A DNA stretch of 64,000 bases from Haloglomus halophilum (GCF_024298885.1 NZ_CP101166.1:558001-622000), one strand, 5' to 3'; shown: positions 33,528 through 42,686, counted from the first letter of the stretch. Numbers and translations are program-made. Notes: generated from the sequence alone by a model not told the origin.

Positions 33528-34004
33528 ATGTCGGACCAGGCGATCCAGCGGGCGGTGCGCGAACTCCGGAACGCGGAGGTGGCCGCGACCGAGACGGTGA
33601 CCGTCCAGAACGGGACCAACGTGTTCCCGGACGATGTCGGTGAGCCGGTGCGGGTCCTCGACGCCGGGAGCGCGGTCCGGAAGGTCGAGGACCTGGCCCG
33701 GAACGCGCTGGGCGAGTACCTCCCCGAGGGGGTCGGCATCGCGACGCAGAACGGGGAGTTCGAGGTGAGCGCGCCTGCCGCCGAGGGGGTCGACGTCCGC
33801 TTCGACACGGAGCTGTTCGCGGTCCACTCGACGCAGGTCACCTTCTCGGGAACCATCGAGCGCGCCGCCGACGGTGTCGAGGTCGGCATCGTCACGGTCA
33901 ACTTCCGCCTGCTGGACCGCCAGCGGTTCCCCGGGGCGCAGGGTGGCCGGGGGCAGCAACAGGGCGAGCAGCAGGGCGGACAACAGGGTCAGGGCGGACA
34001 GTAG
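33528..34004 (+). CDS. Conserved hypothetical protein with Gln/Gly-rich tail
   Basis: A 158-residue protein from ATG 33528. Residues 1-135 look like a folded alpha/beta domain (AIQRAVRELRNAEVAATETV...FAVHSTQVTFSGTIERAADG). Residues 137-158 are low-complexity Gln/Gly (GGRGQQQGEQQGGQQGQGG). No signal peptide and no recognised family. Such Q/G tails are uncommon next to the acidic proteome and may be disordered. Confidence 0.65.
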   Translation: MSDQAIQRAVRELRNAEVAATETVTVQNGTNVFPDDVGEPVRVLDAGSAVRKVEDLARNALGEYLPEGVGIATQNGEFEVSAPAAEGVDVRFDTELFAVHSTQVTFSGTIERAADGVEVGIVTVNFRLLDRQRFPGAQGGRGQQQGEQQGGQQGQGGQ

Positions 34005-35276
34005 CTACCGGAGCGCGGCCACGAGCCCGTTCCCGGCCATCGCGAACACCGTTCCGTCGACGGGCGCGAGCGTTCGGGCCGGTGCGTCGAACGCGACCCG
34101 CCAGCGCTCGCGTCCGTCGATGGGGTCGAGTGCCCGCACGTCGCCGGGCGCCCCATCCGTCGCATCCTCGTCTCTGGCCGTCGCCACGAGCACGCGGTCG
34201 CCCGCGAACACGACATCGCGGACGAATCGGCCGGTACCGGCCTCGTGTGTCCACGCGACGGCCCCGTCCTCGAGCGCGAACGCCCGCACCGTCGCCCGGA
34301 ACCGCTCCCCGGTCGTCGGCTCGCTGGTCCACTGCCGGTAGACGCCAGCGTACACCCGGTCGCGGGCGGCGTCGACGGCGGCATACCGGGACCCGAGGAA
34401 CGCGTCCCGCTCGTCGCTGCGAATCGCCCGCCACGCCACCTCGCCCGTCGTCGCGTCGACCGCTCGGAAGGCCGGCGCGCCGGCGTCCGTCCGGAATCCG
34501 TACCGCGTACCCGGCACGAGCACCCGAGAGCCGGCGCCCACGGGGGCGTCGATGCGTTCCACCTGTGTCACGGACCGCCACTCGGCCGGCGGCACCGCGC
34601 GCAGTGGCACGTCCAACGCACTCCGTGGCCGGTACCGGACGAGTTCGTAGCCGTCGTGGCCGAACAGCGCGCCGTCGTGGACGAGCGGCTGGGCCCGCAG
34701 GTCGGGCGACTCACCACCCCAGCGACGGATGCCCGTGTCCTGCTCCCGGGCGACCGACCCGAATCGGGTCGTGGTCAGGACCATCCCGGCTGCGACCGTC
34801 AGCCCCGCCGGTAGAGCGGGGAGGTCCCGTGTCCACGCTGTGTCGCCGGTCGCGGCGTCGCGGGCGGCGACCCTCGGACTCTCGCCGTCGCCGCCGGCGA
34901 CGAACAGGCGACCACCGCGGCGTGCGAGGGTATCCACCGGCCGCTCGTCGCTCCACACCTTCGACCCGCCGCCCCGGTCGAGTGCGACGAGACCGTCGGC
35001 ACCAGCGTACACCCGGTCGGTATCGACGACGAGCGCCTGCGGCGCGAACTGCGACGACGCCGCGACGGACGCGGTCCAGTCGACCGTCGGGTCGTCGGGA
35101 ACGCTCACGTCGGGCACGGCAGCCGTGTTCGCGAGGTCGTAGCGGGAGAGTGGCCACGTATCCGCGGTCGGCGTCCAGTCGTCCACCTCGCCGAGTCGGA
35201 CGCGGTCGGCGACCAGTCCGCCACCGGCGACGAGACCGGCCGCACCGGCCAGGAGGACACGTCGGGAGGGCATCAC
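34005..35276 (-). CDS. Tat-exported PQQ-type beta-propeller protein
   Basis: A 423-residue protein with a Tat signal (SRRVLLAGAAGLVAGGG) and no lipobox cysteine, so it is either released or membrane-tethered by the uncleaved helix. The rest is a run of BamB/PQQ-like blades (RVYAGADGLVALDRGGG, RVAARDAATGDTAWTRD, RAVDATTGEVAWRA, RALDPIDGRERWRVAFD). Unlike the propeller at 3357-4769 it lacks a zinc ribbon. Ligand and role unknown. Start could be either of two adjacent ATGs. Confidence 0.82.
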   Translation of the reverse strand: MMPSRRVLLAGAAGLVAGGGLVADRVRLGEVDDWTPTADTWPLSRYDLANTAAVPDVSVPDDPTVDWTASVAASSQFAPQALVVDTDRVYAGADGLVALDRGGGSKVWSDERPVDTLARRGGRLFVAGGDGESPRVAARDAATGDTAWTRDLPALPAGLTVAAGMVLTTTRFGSVAREQDTGIRRWGGESPDLRAQPLVHDGALFGHDGYELVRYRPRSALDVPLRAVPPAEWRSVTQVERIDAPVGAGSRVLVPGTRYGFRTDAGAPAFRAVDATTGEVAWRAIRSDERDAFLGSRYAAVDAARDRVYAGVYRQWTSEPTTGERFRATVRAFALEDGAVAWTHEAGTGRFVRDVVFAGDRVLVATARDEDATDGAPGDVRALDPIDGRERWRVAFDAPARTLAPVDGTVFAMAGNGLVAALR

Positions 35277-35452
35277 CGGCCGGTTCCCGACGAACCACCG
35301 AGTGGTTTGTGGTCCGGAGAGCGGCCAGGTGGCGGACTGGTCGCTGATGACAGAGATGTTCGTAATCCTGCCATTATCGATTATCTCCGGCCCATATCCC
35401 GCAGAGATGAACGGAAAGTTGAGTATGTCGAGAGCTCCGGAACTGTCTCAGC

Positions 35453-36064
35453 CTACAGCTCGCCCTTCGTACTCGGCGTGTCACCCGCCCGGCGCTCGTC
35501 GACGCGGGTGGCATCGTCCAGCGCGCGGGCGAGCGCCTTGAACAGCGCCTCGACCTCGTGGTGGGCGTTCTCGCCGGTGACGCCGGCGTGGAGCGTGAGC
35601 CCGGCGTTCATCGCGAGCGAGCGGGCGAAGTGCGCGGCCATGTCGCTGGTGAACTCGCCGACCGACGGCTGTGAGAACGCGCCGTCGAAGTCGAAGTAGG
35701 GGCGCCCGGAGACATCCACGACCACGTCCGCGACGGCCTCGTCCAGCGGGACCCGGCGGTCGGCGTAGCGGACGATGCCACGTTTCTCGCCGAGCGCCGC
35801 GTCGAACGCCTGCCCGATGGCGATGGCCACGTCCTCGACGGTGTGGTGGTCGTCGATGTGGAGGTCACCGTCGCACTGGACCGTGAGGTCGAACAGGCCG
35901 TGTTTGGCGAGGGCGGTGAGCATGTGGTCGAAGAAGCCGACGCCGGTGTCGACGGTGGACTCGCCGTCGCCGTCGAGCGCCAGCGTGACCTCGATGTCGG
36001 TCTCGGCGGTCTCGCGGGTCACGGCGGCCTCCCGGGCACCACCCGCGGTCGTCTCGTCGCTCAT
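35453..36064 (-). CDS. hisB: Imidazoleglycerol-phosphate dehydratase
   Basis: A 203-residue monofunctional HisB carrying the paired metal-binding His clusters: [35 protein letters not shown], and [17 protein letters not shown]. It catalyses the sixth step of histidine synthesis, converting imidazole glycerol phosphate to imidazole acetol phosphate with Mn2+. Start at [20 protein letters not shown]-like TTTAAG (minus strand, about 36135-36140) lies upstream. hisA is 3.8 kb away on the same strand, beyond the STAND-like gene. Confidence 0.96.
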   Translation of the reverse strand: MSDETTAGGAREAAVTRETAETDIEVTLALDGDGESTVDTGVGFFDHMLTALAKHGLFDLTVQCDGDLHIDDHHTVEDVAIAIGQAFDAALGEKRGIVRYADRRVPLDEAVADVVVDVSGRPYFDFDGAFSQPSVGEFTSDMAAHFARSLAMNAGLTLHAGVTGENAHHEVEALFKALARALDDATRVDERRAGDTPSTKGEL

Positions 36065-36324
36065 GGTCGCGGCTCCGGGGCCCACCGGCAAGACGGTTCC
36101 CCCTCGGCACGGACGCGCCGCCCGGCGCGGCAGTACTTAAACTCAGTATGTGACGTAATGCCCCCGTACTCGAAACAATCACTGCGGGGTATCGTGTCTC
36201 CGCGTCGGCAGTGCCCCGGGTCGGCTCGGCTCCATCTTCGATCCGTCACTGGCGACCGCGTCGACACGACACCGCTTGGCGCGCGTGCCGCTACCGGGGG
36301 GTGGGGGTGCGCTCGCCGGGCAGA

Positions 36325-36333
36325 CCTTTTGTG
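36325..36333 (+). promoter_or_regulatory. TATA-like element of the STAND-like gene
   Basis: CCTTTTGTG ends 23 bases before the ATG at 36357, which fits a leaderless transcript. Confidence 0.5.
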
Positions 36334-36356
36334 AGTGGCCGAAGAACGAGCGACAA

Positions 36357-39300
36357 ATGGACGACGGGGGGGAGCCCGTACTCGACGTTGTCAAGCGGCG
36401 CTGGCCGGTGTTCGAGCAATTGCTGGACGGCCCCTCGTACAAGCGCGACCTCGTCGCATCGGTCGACCGGTCGCGGTCGACCGTCGACCGGGCCGTTCGG
36501 GAACTGGAGGCGGCCGGACTGGTCGAGCGGACGGACGGCGGCTACGTCGCGACCGTGGCCGGGCGACTCGCCGCCGAGGAGTACCGGGCGGCGACGGACT
36601 CACTGGCGGCGGTCGAGGCGGCGGTCGCCGCGCTGGAGCCGCTGCCGTACGACGCCCCGCTGTCGGGCGCGGCGCTGGCCGACGCGACGGTCGACCTCAC
36701 CGGGTCGGATGCCGACGCGACGGCGCTCGCCGACCGGTTCCTCGACCGCCTCGCGAGCGCGGACAGGGTGGCGGCCGCCATCGCAGCAGCCGCGGACGAG
36801 TCGTTCACGGCCGAGGCCGTTGCGACGGGCGGGGCGTCCGTGCTGCTGGCGCCGGGCGCCGACACGGGGCCGAACGGCCGGACGGCGACGACCAACCCAC
36901 CGTTCTCGCTGCTCCGGACGCCGACGGCCGTCCTGCTACTGATACACGCCGACGACGGACGCCCGCACGCACTGGTCGAGGCGACCGGCGACGACGCGCT
37001 CGCGTGGGCCGGGGAGCGGCTCGCCGAACTCGACCCGGAGCGGGCTACCGCGACGCCCCCAAGACAGGAGGACGGGTCGGAGTCGGCACGGCTGGCGTCG
37101 GATGGGTTCGAGCGCCTCGGCGACGCCGCGTTCGACCCGGCGAACGCCCGTGACCTCGTGCTGGCGCTCCGGACCGGCCACGAGTTCGCGGACGTGGCCG
37201 CTGGGCACGCGCTGCCGCGGGAGCGACCCGGCGGCGGTGACGCTGCCCGCGAGCGCCTCGACGACTGTCTCCTGGCACGCCTGACCGACGGCCGCGACGT
37301 GGCGCTCGTGGGGCCGCCGGGGAGCGGCAAGAGCACCGTCTGCCGGCAGGTCGCACACCGCTGGGACGAGGCCGACCACGGCGCGGTGTGGTACCGCCGG
37401 AGTGGCCGGGGGCGACAGTTCACCGCGCCGGAGGCACTCGCAGCCGCGGCCCGGCGTGACCCCGGCCACACGCTGGTCGTCGTCGAGGACGCCGTCCGGT
37501 CGGGCCGGGCCGTGTTCGAGACGATGCGTGCCCTCCGGGACGACCCGACGGTCTCGGTACTCGTGGACGCGCGGACGGCCGAGTGGGGTGACCCGCCGGG
37601 CGAGCCGCTGTCCCCCGCGGTCAGAGCCGACCGGGACGAGGCGGTCGAGGTGTTCCGGATGCCCCCCCTCGACGAACGCGAGCGCGAGCGGTTCGTCGCC
37701 CACGTCGCCGCCGACCGCGACCGGTCGGCCGAGGAACTGGCGGCGGCGGTCGAGGCGGTCGCGCACTGCTCCGACGACGAGGCGGCCGGCGCACCGTCGG
37801 CGGTACTGGCCTTCCTCCACTGCCTCGCGACGGCCGCGGGCGTCGGGGAGGACGTTCCGAGCGCGCTGCAGGCGGACGCGGAGACGACGCTGGCGCGGCT
37901 CCGCGAGGGGGACCCGGCGGCGTACGACCTCGGCGTGCTGGCCAACCTGCTGAACGCGGCGGGAGTGGCCGTGGAGCCGGCGTCCCTCTACGCGCTGGTC
38001 GCGCCGCCGGCCGGCTACGACGCGACGGCCATCGACGCCGCCATCGAGACCCTCCACGGGCGGGTGCTGTTCGGACCATCGCCGCTGGACTGTCAGCTCC
38101 CCCACGAGGAGTGGTCGGTCGCGTTCCTCGACGCGCTGGTCGAGACGGAGCCGGCGCCGGCGGCCCAGCGCCGGGTCGGCCGCGTCTGCTCGGCGCTCTG
38201 GTCGCTGGCCGACGACCCCGAAGGCCGTGAGGCGGTCCGGGACGCGCTGGGCGCGGAGGCGGCGGTCCTCGAACGGATCGCCGCCGACCCGACCGCGTGG
38301 GCCGACGAGACGGTCGACGCCCTGTTCACGCTCGTCGAGCGCCAGCCGGGGCTCGCACCGTTGCTGGGCGAGAGCGACCACTCGGCGCTCACCCTGCCCG
38401 ACGCCTGTTCCCCGCGGACGGTCGTCCGGACCGTCGCACGGCGCTGTCAGGCCCGCTTCGACCAGGGGGACTACGAGACGCTCGCCCGCGAGGCGGCGGG
38501 GCTGTACCATCGGGCGGGCGTCCTCGACGCACCTGAACGGACGCGCTTCCGGTCGGAAGCGTTCTTCCACCGGGCCTGGGCCGCCATCAGGACCGGTGCG
38601 TTCGACGACGCCGACCGGTACGCCGAGTGGGCGCTCGCGCTGGCCGAGACGGTCGACGACGACGAACGGGCCCGGAAGGCGCTCGGGGCCCGCGGCGTCG
38701 CGGCGTGGCTCGCCGGCGACCTGGACGACGCCGAACGCCACCTCGGGACCGCCGAGTCACGGGCCGACGCCGAGGGGGACCCGGCCGGGGCGGCCTCCAT
38801 CCAGAACAACCTCGGCATCGTCCACTACGAGCGGGGCGAGTTCGACGCCGCGCTGGACCGGTTCGAGCGGAGCCGAGCGCTCCGCGAGCGGGCGGGTGTC
38901 CGGGTCGCGCTCGTCGACTCCCTGGTCAACCTCGGCGTCATCGAGCGCGACCGGGGACGGCCGGAGGCGGCCATCGAACGGTTCGAGACGGCAGTGGACC
39001 TGGCGCGTGACACCGGAGCTCGCGACTATCTCGCGCACGCGTTGCGTGCGCTCGGGAACACGCTCGCCGACGACGGCCGCCACACGGCAGCCACCGAACG
39101 ACTCGAGGAAGCCCTCACCCTCGCCCGTGACGCCGGCAACCGGGAGAACGTCGCCCACTGCCTCCGGGGGCTGGGCGTGGCCGCTCGCGAACGGGGCGAC
39201 CTCGACCGGGCCGAGCGCTACCTGACCGAGAGCCGCGGGACCGCCGACGCCGTCGACGCCGATCGCGCGCTCGCGCTCGTACTCCGGGAACTGGGCACGC

Positions 39301-39551
39301 TCGCCCGCGAGCGCGGTGACAGCGAGGTGGCGCTCGACCGACTGGACGCGTGCCTGGAGACGTTCGACCCGGAGACGCGGAACGCCGAGACGGCACGTGC
39401 ACACCGCGAGCGCGGCGAGGCGTTGCTGGCGCTCGGCGACGACGCGGCGGCGCGTGAGGCCTTCGAGACCGCACGGGCCCAGTACCGGGCACTCGGCGCG
39501 GACCACCGGGTTGCGGAGTGCGAGAGCCGGATGGCGGGCGTCGCGGACTGA
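36357..39551 (+). CDS. HTH-NTPase-TPR protein (STAND-like)
   Basis: A 1064-residue protein with four parts. Residues 10-75 are a winged helix-turn-helix (KRDLVASVDRSRSTVDRAVRELEAAGLVERT). Residues 75-290 are an alpha/beta region of unknown type. From about 290 comes a P-loop NTPase with Walker A GPPGSGKST at 319-327 and a Walker B-like HTLVVVED at 371-378. From about 690 to the end, at least seven tetratricopeptide-type repeats follow (for example NNLGIVHYERGEFDAALDRF). This layout matches signal-sensing STAND ATPases such as MalT, with TPR sensing, an ATP switch and DNA-binding output, or immune sensors with a HTH effector. Start at MDDGGEPVLDVV. It stands alone between hisB and hisA. Confidence 0.85.
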   Translation: MDDGGEPVLDVVKRRWPVFEQLLDGPSYKRDLVASVDRSRSTVDRAVRELEAAGLVERTDGGYVATVAGRLAAEEYRAATDSLAAVEAAVAALEPLPYDAPLSGAALADATVDLTGSDADATALADRFLDRLASADRVAAAIAAAADESFTAEAVATGGASVLLAPGADTGPNGRTATTNPPFSLLRTPTAVLLLIHADDGRPHALVEATGDDALAWAGERLAELDPERATATPPRQEDGSESARLASDGFERLGDAAFDPANARDLVLALRTGHEFADVAAGHALPRERPGGGDAARERLDDCLLARLTDGRDVALVGPPGSGKSTVCRQVAHRWDEADHGAVWYRRSGRGRQFTAPEALAAAARRDPGHTLVVVEDAVRSGRAVFETMRALRDDPTVSVLVDARTAEWGDPPGEPLSPAVRADRDEAVEVFRMPPLDERERERFVAHVAADRDRSAEELAAAVEAVAHCSDDEAAGAPSAVLAFLHCLATAAGVGEDVPSALQADAETTLARLREGDPAAYDLGVLANLLNAAGVAVEPASLYALVAPPAGYDATAIDAAIETLHGRVLFGPSPLDCQLPHEEWSVAFLDALVETEPAPAAQRRVGRVCSALWSLADDPEGREAVRDALGAEAAVLERIAADPTAWADETVDALFTLVERQPGLAPLLGESDHSALTLPDACSPRTVVRTVARRCQARFDQGDYETLAREAAGLYHRAGVLDAPERTRFRSEAFFHRAWAAIRTGAFDDADRYAEWALALAETVDDDERARKALGARGVAAWLAGDLDDAERHLGTAESRADAEGDPAGAASIQNNLGIVHYERGEFDAALDRFERSRALRERAGVRVALVDSLVNLGVIERDRGRPEAAIERFETAVDLARDTGARDYLAHALRALGNTLADDGRHTAATERLEEALTLARDAGNRENVAHCLRGLGVAARERGDLDRAERYLTESRGTADAVDADRALALVLRELGTLARERGDSEVALDRLDACLETFDPETRNAETARAHRERGEALLALGDDAAAREAFETARAQYRALGADHRVAECESRMAGVAD

Positions 39552-39686
39552 ACCGTCCCGACCCGCGGCGCCGGCACCGTGGCTCGGCGGGCCTCACACT
39601 CCCCGTCGCCGGGGGCGAGCGGGGGGCACTGCCCCGGCCGCCCCCGGACCATATAAATAGCAGGGTGGAACCGGATTGGTGCTCGA

Positions 39687-39695
39687 TTTTATATA
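39687..39695 (+). promoter_or_regulatory. TATA box of the 51-residue gene
   Basis: TTTTATATA ends 24 bases before the GTG at 39720. A second strong TATA sequence, CATATAAATAG, is at 39650-39660 with no gene at the matching distance. Confidence 0.55.
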
Positions 39696-39719
39696 TCTCT
39701 GCCCCAACGAACGGGTACA

Positions 39720-39875
39720 GTGTCGCTCATCCAGTCAGTGACGGATACGGTCGTTGCGGCGGCGCCACAGATGGCGGCCGCCTCCCCGACGGGAGCGGCC
39801 GTCTCCGGTGCCGCCGCCTACGCGCTGGTCCGGCTGGCGGGCCGGCGGGAGCACCGACCCACGGACGGAACCTGA
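39720..39875 (+). CDS. Small 51-residue haloarchaeal protein
   Basis: GTG at 39720 to TGA at 39873-39875 encodes SLIQSVTDTVVAAAPQM, an alanine-rich weakly hydrophobic helix (SGAAAYALVRLAG) and a charged end RREHRPTDGT. A strong TATA box at leaderless distance makes it likely to be expressed. It is too short for domain recognition; a membrane-associated helix is plausible. Confidence 0.55.
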   Translation: MSLIQSVTDTVVAAAPQMAAASPTGAAVSGAAAYALVRLAGRREHRPTDGT

Positions 39876-39907
39876 GGCCGACCGGGCGCGGAGTCGGGCA
39901 CGGTTCG

Positions 39908-40630
39908 TCACTCGACGGCCGCGCTCGCCTCGGCGAGCGTGAACGCGCCCTCGTAGAGCGCCGTGCCGACGACGACCGCCGCGGCCCCCGCGTCGTGGAC
40001 AGTCCGGACATCCTCGATGGTCGCGACGCCGCCGCTCGCGATGACGGGAGCGTCCGCCGCCTCGGCGACGCGCCGGATCTCCTCACCGCGAACACCCTCC
40101 ATCTGTCCCTCGACATCCACGTCGGTGAAGAGGATACCCGCCGCGCCGGCATCGACGAACCGCGCGGCGGCCTCGGCCGGGTCGAGACCCGTCCCCTCGG
40201 TCCAGCCGGAGACGACGACCTCGCCGCCCCGGCTGTCGAGGCTCACGATGACGCCGTCGGGGAAGCGCTCGGCGATGGTCGAGACGATGTCGGGGTTCTC
40301 GACGGCTGCCGTCCCGAGGATGACGCGGTCGACGCCACCCTCCAGCAGCGAGACGGCATCGGTCGCGGTACGGATGCCGCCCCCGACCTGCACGTCGGCG
40401 CTCGTGGCCGCGACCACGCGCTCGATGGCGCCCGCGTTCTCGCGCTCGCCCTCGAACGCCCCGTCGAGGTCGACGAGATGGAGCGTCCGGGCGCCCTCCT
40501 CCTCCCAGCCCTGGGCGGCCTCGACGGGGTCGCCGTAGGTCCGCCCGGTTCCACGCTCGCCGCCCACGAGCTGGACGACCTGCCCGTCCTGTACGTCGAC
40601 CGCCGGCACGACCTCGAACGAGTCGAACAT
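39908..40630 (-). CDS. hisA: Phosphoribosylformimino-5-aminoimidazole carboxamide ribotide isomerase
   Basis: A 240-residue TIM barrel. Both phosphate-binding half-barrel motifs are present (VQVGGGIRTATDA and VIASGGVATIEDV), with catalytic-type aspartates in VVPAVDVQDGQVVQL and ILFTDVDVEGQMEG. It performs the ProFAR to PRFAR isomerisation, the fourth step of histidine synthesis. Start at MFDSFEVVPAVD. It follows the serine hydrolase region on the same strand, but a 53-base gap suggests its own promoter. Confidence 0.96.
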   Translation of the reverse strand: MFDSFEVVPAVDVQDGQVVQLVGGERGTGRTYGDPVEAAQGWEEEGARTLHLVDLDGAFEGERENAGAIERVVAATSADVQVGGGIRTATDAVSLLEGGVDRVILGTAAVENPDIVSTIAERFPDGVIVSLDSRGGEVVVSGWTEGTGLDPAEAAARFVDAGAAGILFTDVDVEGQMEGVRGEEIRRVAEAADAPVIASGGVATIEDVRTVHDAGAAAVVVGTALYEGAFTLAEASAAVE

Positions 40631-40683
40631 TCCGGTTGGTGCGTACTGGGTGGCCGCGCGGCTAAACGGTGCTGGTCGGGCCG

Positions 40684-41862
40684 TCACTGGAGACAGTCGT
40701 AGACGGCCTCCCGGACGGCCACCTCGCGGGGGTCGTCGACGAGATGGACGCCCAGTCGGTTCGGAACGTACGCGAAGGCGAGGTCGGCGTCGGGGTCGGC
40801 GAAGCCGAACGTGCCGCCGAAGCCGGGCGTCCCGAACGCCGCGTCGGAGCTCCCGAACGTGAACTCGCCGTACGGCTTCGAGTAGCCCATGTCGTACTCG
40901 TTTCGGATCCGCACGACGAGGTCCCGGTCGCCACCCGACGGGGGCGTCGGGACCGTCGTCAGCTCCTCGTAGGTCGCCTCGTCGATGCCGAGGCGGTCAC
41001 CACCGGTCGCGAGGTCGTCGTAGACTTGGGCCAGCCCCCGGGCCGTCCCGATGCCGTTGGCCGAGGGGATCTCGACCGACCGGAGCGGCGGCTCCGTCAG
41101 GTCCGTCGGGTCGTCGTAGGCGACGCAGTTCGCGGCGCGGTTGCTGAGCGACCGCGGGTTCAGCAACGCCGCGAGGTAGCGCGGCGATAGCCGGTGGGCG
41201 TTCCGGAGGAGCTGGACCGGGCCGAAGGGGTCGAGCTCGGCCACCCGCTCGTCCGGGACGGACTCGGGCAGGCCGATGTGGAACTCGGCGTCCAGCGGGT
41301 CGGCGACCTCGTCCGCGAAGAACTCGCCGACGGTCCGCCCGTCCGTCCGGCGGAACAGCTCGCTCGTGTACCAGCCCAGCGTGAACGTGTGGTAGCCATG
41401 GCGGGTCCCGGGGCCCCAGTCGGGATTCTGGGCCGCCAGAACCTCGGCGAGTTCGTCGTGGTCGGCCAGCTGCGCGGCGGTCACCGGCTCGTCCAGCGTC
41501 GCCAGCCCGCTCCGGTGGCGCAGCAGCTGCTGGACGGTGATCGTCTCCTTGCCGTGCCGAGCGAACTCGGGCCAGTGGTCGGCGATGCGGTCCTCGAGGG
41601 CGAACAGTCCCCGCGAGAGCGCGACCGCCGTCGCCGTCGCTGCCATCCCCTTCGTCCCGGAGAACGCCATCGCCATCGTGTGCTCCGCCCAGGGCTGCTC
41701 GCCAGCGGTGTCCCGGTAGCCACCCCAGATGTCGACGACACACTCCCCCTCGTGGTAGACGGTACAGGCGGCCCCGAGCTCGTTCCGCGACCGGAAGTTC
41801 TCGGCGAAGGCGTCCACCACCGGTCCGAACCCGTCCGCGGCCGTCCCGTCGACGACCGGCAT
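40684..41862 (-). CDS. Serine hydrolase, beta-lactamase class C / esterase family VIII type
   Basis: A 392-residue penicillin-binding-protein-like hydrolase. The nucleophile motif SxxK is Ser68-Lys71 (FSGTKG), and the second motif is Tyr157 in GYHTF. GTPGFGGTFGFADP near residue 350 marks the third motif region. There is no signal peptide, which favours an intracellular esterase over a beta-lactamase. Start ATG at 41862; TTGATAACACGATAC (minus, 41880-41894) gives leaderless spacing. Confidence 0.85.
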   Translation of the reverse strand: MPVVDGTAADGFGPVVDAFAENFRSRNELGAACTVYHEGECVVDIWGGYRDTAGEQPWAEHTMAMAFSGTKGMAATATAVALSRGLFALEDRIADHWPEFARHGKETITVQQLLRHRSGLATLDEPVTAAQLADHDELAEVLAAQNPDWGPGTRHGYHTFTLGWYTSELFRRTDGRTVGEFFADEVADPLDAEFHIGLPESVPDERVAELDPFGPVQLLRNAHRLSPRYLAALLNPRSLSNRAANCVAYDDPTDLTEPPLRSVEIPSANGIGTARGLAQVYDDLATGGDRLGIDEATYEELTTVPTPPSGGDRDLVVRIRNEYDMGYSKPYGEFTFGSSDAAFGTPGFGGTFGFADPDADLAFAYVPNRLGVHLVDDPREVAVREAVYDCLQ

Positions 41863-42012
41863 CAGCGATCGTCCCCTTGTATCGTGTTATCAATCCGGAC
41901 AGACATGATACCGGGTAGGCCACAAGCGAAGATAAATCTTGACCGGGGGCTACCGGTCGGTGAACAGAAGCTCGTCCACTGCGCTGTCCGCCGCAGCCCC
42001 GGCCGTCGGGTG

Positions 42013-42399
42013 CTACATCGTGTACGTTGTCAGCGCGGCCAACCGGCCGTCCGCGACGGCGAAGGTGTCGACGAACCGGAACCACGTCTCGCCGCCCGCC
42101 CGCTCCAGCCACCCCTCGACGGCGACGTACGCGTCGGCGTCGGCCGTGGCGAGCGGGTCGTCCGCGGCAGCCGTAGCGGTGGTCGCCTCCTCCGTCCGGT
42201 AGACCCGCTCGACGACGTGTGTGGTGTCGGTCTCCGGACGCTCCTCGCGCATGAACCGGACGAACGCGTCGGCCCCGTCCAGGGTCCGGTCGGGCCGGTG
42301 CTGGGCGAAGTCGTCGGCGAGGAGGTCCCGGAGCGACTCGTAGTCGCCGTCATCGATGGTCCGGTAGTAGGCACGGGCGAGGGCTCCGGCGTCGGTCAT
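42013..42399 (-). CDS. NTF2/SnoaL-like protein
   Basis: A 128-residue cone-shaped alpha+beta protein: ARAYYRTIDDGDYESLRDLLADDF, then AFVRFMREERPETDTTHVVERVY, and strands ending RFVDTFAVADGRLAALTTY. This is the SnoaL/NTF2 layout used by isomerases, hydrolases and non-catalytic binding proteins. No catalytic residue pair identifies a reaction. It is divergent from tRNA-Gly. Confidence 0.75.
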   Translation of the reverse strand: MTDAGALARAYYRTIDDGDYESLRDLLADDFAQHRPDRTLDGADAFVRFMREERPETDTTHVVERVYRTEEATTATAAADDPLATADADAYVAVEGWLERAGGETWFRFVDTFAVADGRLAALTTYTM

Positions 42400-42455
42400 G
42401 GCTGGGACCTGGGTGCGTGGACGGTATCAAACCCCGCGGCCGCAGGGGTTCCGGA

Positions 42456-42466
42456 ATCCTTTTGTG
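42456..42466 (+). promoter_or_regulatory. TATA-like element of tRNA-Gly
   Basis: ATCCTTTTGTG lies 29-39 bases before the mature tRNA start, placing transcription start a few bases upstream of the 5' end. Confidence 0.5.
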
Positions 42467-42494
42467 CAACACCGGCGTCCCATCTGGTACAGGC

Positions 42495-42565
42495 GCGCTG
42501 GTAGTGTAGTGGTATCACGTGACCTTGCCATGGTCACAACCGGGGTTCAAATCCCCGCCAGCGCA
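42495..42565 (+). tRNA. tRNA-Gly (GCC)
   Basis: A 71-base cloverleaf. Acceptor GCGCTGG pairs with CCAGCGC, discriminator A. The anticodon loop TTGCCAT gives GCC, held by GTGACC/GGTCAC. The T-arm CGGGGTTCAAATCCCCG is canonical. No intron and no encoded CCA. Its 3' half is duplicated downstream at 42660-42686. Confidence 0.96.
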
Positions 42566-42570
42566 CTTCT
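42544..42570 (+). repeat. attL-like copy overlapping the tRNA-Gly 3' end
   Basis: A 27-base sequence starting GGTTCAAATCCCCGCCAGCG and ending CACTTCT, spanning the T-arm, acceptor 3' strand and five bases beyond the tRNA. It recurs exactly 116 bases downstream. Duplicated tRNA 3' ends are the usual mark of tyrosine-integrase attachment sites. Confidence 0.8.
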
Positions 42571-42659
42571 ACTGCGAGCGAAGTGAGCAGTTGAGTCGCT
42601 CACGGGGATTCGAGCGAACGAGTCGCAGCGCCGGGCGGAGCGAGGCGACCGTCTCGTCC

Positions 42660-42686
42660 GGTTCAAATCCCCGCCAGCGCACTTCT
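42660..42686 (+). repeat. attR-like duplicate of the tRNA-Gly 3' end
   Basis: Exact copy of 42544-42570. The sequence before it cannot complete a tRNA, so it is a fragment rather than a second gene. The 89 bases between the copies are GAGCGAAGTGAG-like GC-rich repeats with no integrase or cargo, consistent with the scar of an excised or decayed element. Confidence 0.75.

Noticed and set aside
42660..42686. Second tRNA gene
   Set aside because: Only the 3' T-arm and acceptor strand are present; the upstream sequence cannot form the D-arm, anticodon arm or 5' acceptor strand.
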